Shown here piece after piece: positions 60,269 through 64,000 of a stretch of DNA of 64,000 bases. Position 1 is the stretch's first letter. Each line of letters begins with the position of its first letter. The notes beneath the pieces are model-generated. The model was not told where the DNA came from. It was given only the letters and a program-made list of their open reading frames with translations, and made no database searches. The position numbers and the translations under genes are program-made. This DNA comes from Paramecium sonneborni. Lineage: Eukaryota; Ciliophora; Oligohymenophorea; Peniculida; Parameciidae. Where the stretch lies: contig CAJJDN010000041.1 in the NCBI GenBank assembly GCA_905182985.1, forward strand, positions 286,059-350,058, written 5' to 3'.

Positions 60269-62100
60269 ATGGGAAATAATCAGTCATAACATAAAAGTCA
60301 TTCAAAGCCTAAAATGAAGAAAAAAGAACATTTTAAGAAATTTTTTGTAACAAAGAAAGATATGTAAGCTTCTTAATTAAGTATATTAGTCTCTTTTCTA
60401 AATTATCATAAAAAACAGCATCTCTAATTACAAGCTTTATAAATATTTAGGAGTTTAACAATTTAATTTAAGCATCAAAAACTACATATGAAATATTTAA
60501 TTAAACATCTGGTTGTTTTTAAATAGAATGCTAAAGACTTCTTAATGTGAAATGTGAGTTAATATAATCTAAAAATTGGAAATTTATATTATAAAGTGTA
60601 ATAAGCATTCCAATAAGAACACTTCCTTATGGAGAAGCAATTAAAAGTGTGAGATACTATATTAAATAATTACCAATCTTTTTAGAATAGAAAATAAATT
60701 ATAGTGGATTTTAGAAAGCCATTCTATATTCTGAAAATTATCTAAATTAATAGAAAAAAATTATTAAGAGAGCAGACTACATGGAAGCATTATTATTTGC
60801 ATAAAAAAATACAAATACAATATTAAGATTAAGGTAAGGACTAGATATTCATACTTAATTACCAGAAATGCTAATGTTAATCTATAATTTGCATGATTAT
60901 GTCAAAATTTTTTGTTAATATCTGGAAATTAGATTTTCTCGATGTAACTTGGAATAATTTATATAAATGTGGCAACATTATTAAGGGTGGATTAGTTCAG
61001 TTGAAAATTAGACTTTTGACTTAATATTCTAGTTTAATAATATTATTGATGAAAGTTTTCTTTAATATAAATTACCAAAATATACTGTCAGACATTTTAT
61101 GGTATGTGAGTGGCTAAAAAAAGCAGACAAGGGAGAAATTATTGTAAAGTTAAGAGAAGAATTTAGATTGAAAATGATAGAATGTAGAAATCAAAATATA
61201 AAATCTTAGTTTTTGAAATAATATGTTTAATACCTCATTGATATAAGTACTAATTAAAACAACATTAAGAAATATGGTTATTATAACTTCAAATACTGTT
61301 CAGAACTTAACCAATTAATTAACTTAACAATTAATTTAACTCCTAAATTATAAATTGAATATTAATAAGATGAAAATTTGTTAATTCATATATTTGGATA
61401 GTATGTATACGATTATTATATTTTTGAAATGTCAGCTGCATTTAGAGTAGAATAATTAAAATTTGAAATAAAGTAATTTCATAAGGAAAGCCAATAAATG
61501 TCTAAAGTATTATTTAAAAATATTGAAGATTAAAATATTCACAATAATTTATTAGATAATCATCAAGTTTCTGACTTTAAATACCATTTATCTATTAACT
61601 ATAACATTTAACTAAAAATTAGATCTTTATTTAAATAGGTCACTTAAAGGGATGATGATATTTAAAATTCATTAAATAATATTGTATCAGAAAGCTTAGG
61701 AACATCTGGGATATCATTAACATCTACTAATTGTAGCTCAGTATTTTCAAGCGTAAAAAATAATGATTAATTATATCATTATATTAAATTTTATTAAAAA
61801 GAATTATTTAATAAAATTCAAAGATTTTATTGCAAGGAATAAGAAGTGTTACAATATTCATTAGAACAGGAATAAGGAACAGAAACTCTATATGATATAC
61901 CAGAATTAGCAGAGTATGATCTTCTTTAGAATTAGAATCTAATGGACTTATTTATCAATAGAACTTAAAGATCTAATGCCATATATTAATTAGAAAGAAG
62001 ATAATCTAGTTTAATATCTAGTTACCAGAATAATAATTAACAAATCTAAACTCAAACTCTTAATCTAGCAGAATAACTCATTAAATAAGTTTTAAAATGA
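60269..62100 (+). CDS. hypothetical N-myristoylation-motif protein, about 590 residues
   Basis: ATG 60269 (MGNNQSQHKSHSKPKMKKKE) to TGA 62098-62100. Gly2 followed by a basic cluster suggests lipid anchoring to a membrane. After the first 90 residues the frame changes near 60.54 kb, presumably by an intron of about 44-47 nt that I could not define. The rest is one long open frame: helical, with a Lys-rich stretch (QQKKIIKRADYMEALLFAQK), an aromatic core (DYVKIFCQYLEIRFSRCNLE, TVRHFMVCEWLKKADKGEII), a Ser/Thr-rich linker (VSESLGTSGISLTSTNCSSV) and a Gln-rich end. No family recognised. Confidence 0.6.
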
Positions 62101-62291
62101 ATTTTAGTTATTGTTTATTGTATTTTTGTGTATTTATAACATACAAAAACAACCAAATTTAAATTTCATTAAAAAAAAACTTAAATTTAGCCTTCAAATA
62201 TTTTTTAATTTGTTCATTTTATTTAATATAGAAATTATTAGTTACTAATAGTTAGAATGATAGAATCACATAATTATGATTGTTTATAATA

Positions 62292-64000
62292 TCAAACTAT
62301 TTTACCAAGTGTATTTTTAATATTCTTAAAATTCATTAAGACTTAATTTAATTTTGTTTCGACTTAATCTTTTTCTATTTTAATTTATTTAACAGCTTAG
62401 AATAAAGTTTAAGTTTTTTATTCTTTTTCTTTATTAAGATCTTCTAACTATTTTTCTTTTTTTTATAAAGATTAAATTTGTGATTTTTATTCATAATTTA
62501 ATTTATTTAAAGTAAAGATTTATTCTTCAGCTTTAATTATTCTTTCTTCAAATCTTTTTGCTCTATCTTAGATATAATATTTCATTTCTTTTTAAGAATC
62601 TAGTTCAACTTTATAATCATCTATTTAGGACTTTAATTAATAAATTAATTTATGTTATTATAGTAGTAGTTTTGAGAAGTAATTGCATAATTATTATAAT
62701 TATTGGGATTCTAAATGAAGATAATGTCCATGAGCAACGAATTTAGAAAATGTCATTTATAAGGCTTGCATAAAGTCTTACATTGTAAATTTAGGTTGAT
62801 AAGTAGATGTTGGTATACATTTTCTTCCAGTTTGAAATAATTGATGGTTAATTTATACACTTTTTTTAACTAGATCAACCATTTCTTTTCTGGTTTATAT
62901 GATCTATGCTTTAAGAAATGGAACCTATAAGGATTCTAGTATTAGTTAATCTATTTCTTAATATTCTTATTGAAGTTAAAGAGATAAATCACTTAAAGAT
63001 TTAGCTTATTTTATTTATTAAGGTTGGGAAGGACTGTTGTTAACATTTTTATTTGAGTTTTAAGTGTTGTTACCTGCATAAGATTTAATTTTAGTAAAGA
63101 AATTTGAGGCTGTTAATGTCACATTATATTATGTTGTTGAATTTTGTTATTTTTATTATTATTATTATTATTATTCATCTGTTTCACTTAGACCTAATAA
63201 ATCTTCATTTTAATAAACTGAGTCATTTTATAATTATGATTATGATTATTAATAAATTTGTTATTAATTTTAAAATTTACCCTCAATTAATTCATAAGCA
63301 TCATTAAATATTTCATTCATATATTATCCAACATTGAATTTAAAAACTAAAAATTTAGCAATTCCAATTTAAATGAATTCTTCAGGAACTTAATAAACCA
63401 TATCATTAAAATATCTATATAAGATTATTGCATTTACTTTGATTCAGTCTTTAAATATTTGATTTCTTTATTTAAAATCTGAGTTCTATAATTGACAATA
63501 TAGTTTAATAATGATCGATTATTTTAGATAATAAAATACATTTATTTACTTGTCAACATTAAAGCAAATATATCTTTAGGTTCTAAAAATGATAATATAG
63601 TAGATTTATATTTATTTGTCAAAAGAGTATATATATTACTTTCTTAATATTGTTATTTTAATAATTTGAAAGCACTTTGAATAAATAATGCCCCTGCTCT
63701 AATTTCTTTCATTTATTCTAATTCTTTAGATATAATCAGATTATCCTTTTCAGCTAGATTAAGTTTGATATCCAATTCATTGACTTTTGATTCTAAGTTT
63801 TTATTAGTTTTAAGCAACTAATCATTTTAGGTTAGATATCTTATATTGATTTCTTCTAACTCTTTATTTCTGAGTTTTAATTATTCACATTCTTTGACTA
63901 AATCAAATTATCTTTATTCATAATTATTTTTAATCTTTGAATAAATAGAAATTATATACTTCTTCCATTTATTACATATAGGTATCTTCAATATTTTTAA
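62292..64000 (-). CDS. coiled-coil protein with F-box-like segment, 5' end at or beyond the window edge
   Basis: Ends at TGA 62292-62294. The first ATG in the window is at 63977 (MQQMEE, then a 25-nt intron, then IKNNYEQRQFDLVKECEQLK), but the frame is open to base 64000, so the start may lie outside. Order: coiled coil (LESKVNELDIKLNLAEKDNL), F-box-like helix pair (ILSFLEPKDIFALMLTSKQM), a 23-nt intron, a Gln/Ser/Asn-rich middle with a poly-Gln tract from a TAA run (63,145-63,175), a helical region (DFMQALQMTFSKFVAHGHYL) and a final coiled coil (KRFEERIIKAEEQIFTLNKL). It shares its layout with the gene at 21656-23526, and the two look like paralogues. Confidence 0.7.
63143..63176. repeat. 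TTA/ATT trinucleotide run (poly-Gln coding)
   Basis: A run of about ten ATT/TTA units. On the minus strand it is a string of TAA codons, which this code reads as poly-Gln within the coiled-coil/F-box-like gene. Such runs are prone to slippage, so its length may vary between isolates. Confidence 0.85.

Noticed and set aside
63104..63307. 67-codon plus-strand ORF rich in Ile
   Set aside because: Complement of the poly-Gln tract of the coiled-coil/F-box-like gene.

Overview
The window reads as macronuclear (somatic) DNA of a ciliate, most likely Paramecium or a close relative. Three things support this. It is extremely AT-rich by eye. Every recognisable gene is full of in-frame TAA and TAG codons where the family expects ordinary residues, usually Gln, while TGA alone ends proteins. 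The genes are interrupted by very short introns, mostly 18-35 nt, running GTA...TAG. All calls below use the ciliate code (TAA/TAG = Gln, TGA = stop). Exon joins were made by hand from GT...AG sites and reading frame, so gene ends are firmer than individual splice sites. The species is not determined.

Layout. 0-1 kb: 5' part of a CFAP57/WDR65-like ciliary WD-repeat gene, then a small broken secreted ORF. 1.2-10.7 kb: one gene of about 3,100 codons for an IP3-receptor-type Ca2+ release channel. 10.7-16.2 kb: small hypotheticals, a PH-like/kinase gene and an unknown gene. 16.4-19.3 kb: a tail-anchored coiled-coil gene whose first 1.1 kb appears twice, exactly, around a single N (very probably an assembly artefact). 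19.4-24.4 kb: EF-hand gene, hypothetical, LSM6, coiled-coil/F-box-like gene, SR splicing factor. 24.4-27.2 kb: VHS-like/coiled-coil gene, Tctex1 dynein light chain, small gene. 27.2-31 kb: a long stretch with no confident gene. 31.0-32.9 kb: small gene and an NFRKB-like INO80 subunit. 32.9-40.3 kb: two tandem hybrid histidine kinases and a secreted, membrane-anchored receptor-like gene. 40.3-48.4 kb: small membrane protein, EXD2-like exonuclease, radial spoke protein 3, nucleoside hydrolase, small ORFs, AK7-N-terminus-like protein. 48.6-54.1 kb: RhoGEF-FERM protein, unknown gene, MAPK15/ERK7-like kinase. 54.2-62.1 kb: small genes, cGMP-dependent protein kinase, RNA polymerase III subunit RPC3, two unknowns. 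62.3-64 kb: a second coiled-coil/F-box-like gene that runs to the window edge.

The genes have no operon logic; they are single eukaryotic genes packed tightly on both strands. Two themes recur. One is the cilium: CFAP57, RSP3, AK7-like, MAPK15-like, Tctex1. The other is signalling through Ca2+, cGMP, two-component phosphorelay and small GTPases: IP3R-like channel, EF-hand protein, PKG, hybrid histidine kinases, RhoGEF. Whether neighbours cooperate cannot be told from sequence. No rRNA, tRNA, CRISPR array, telomere repeat or intact transposon was found.
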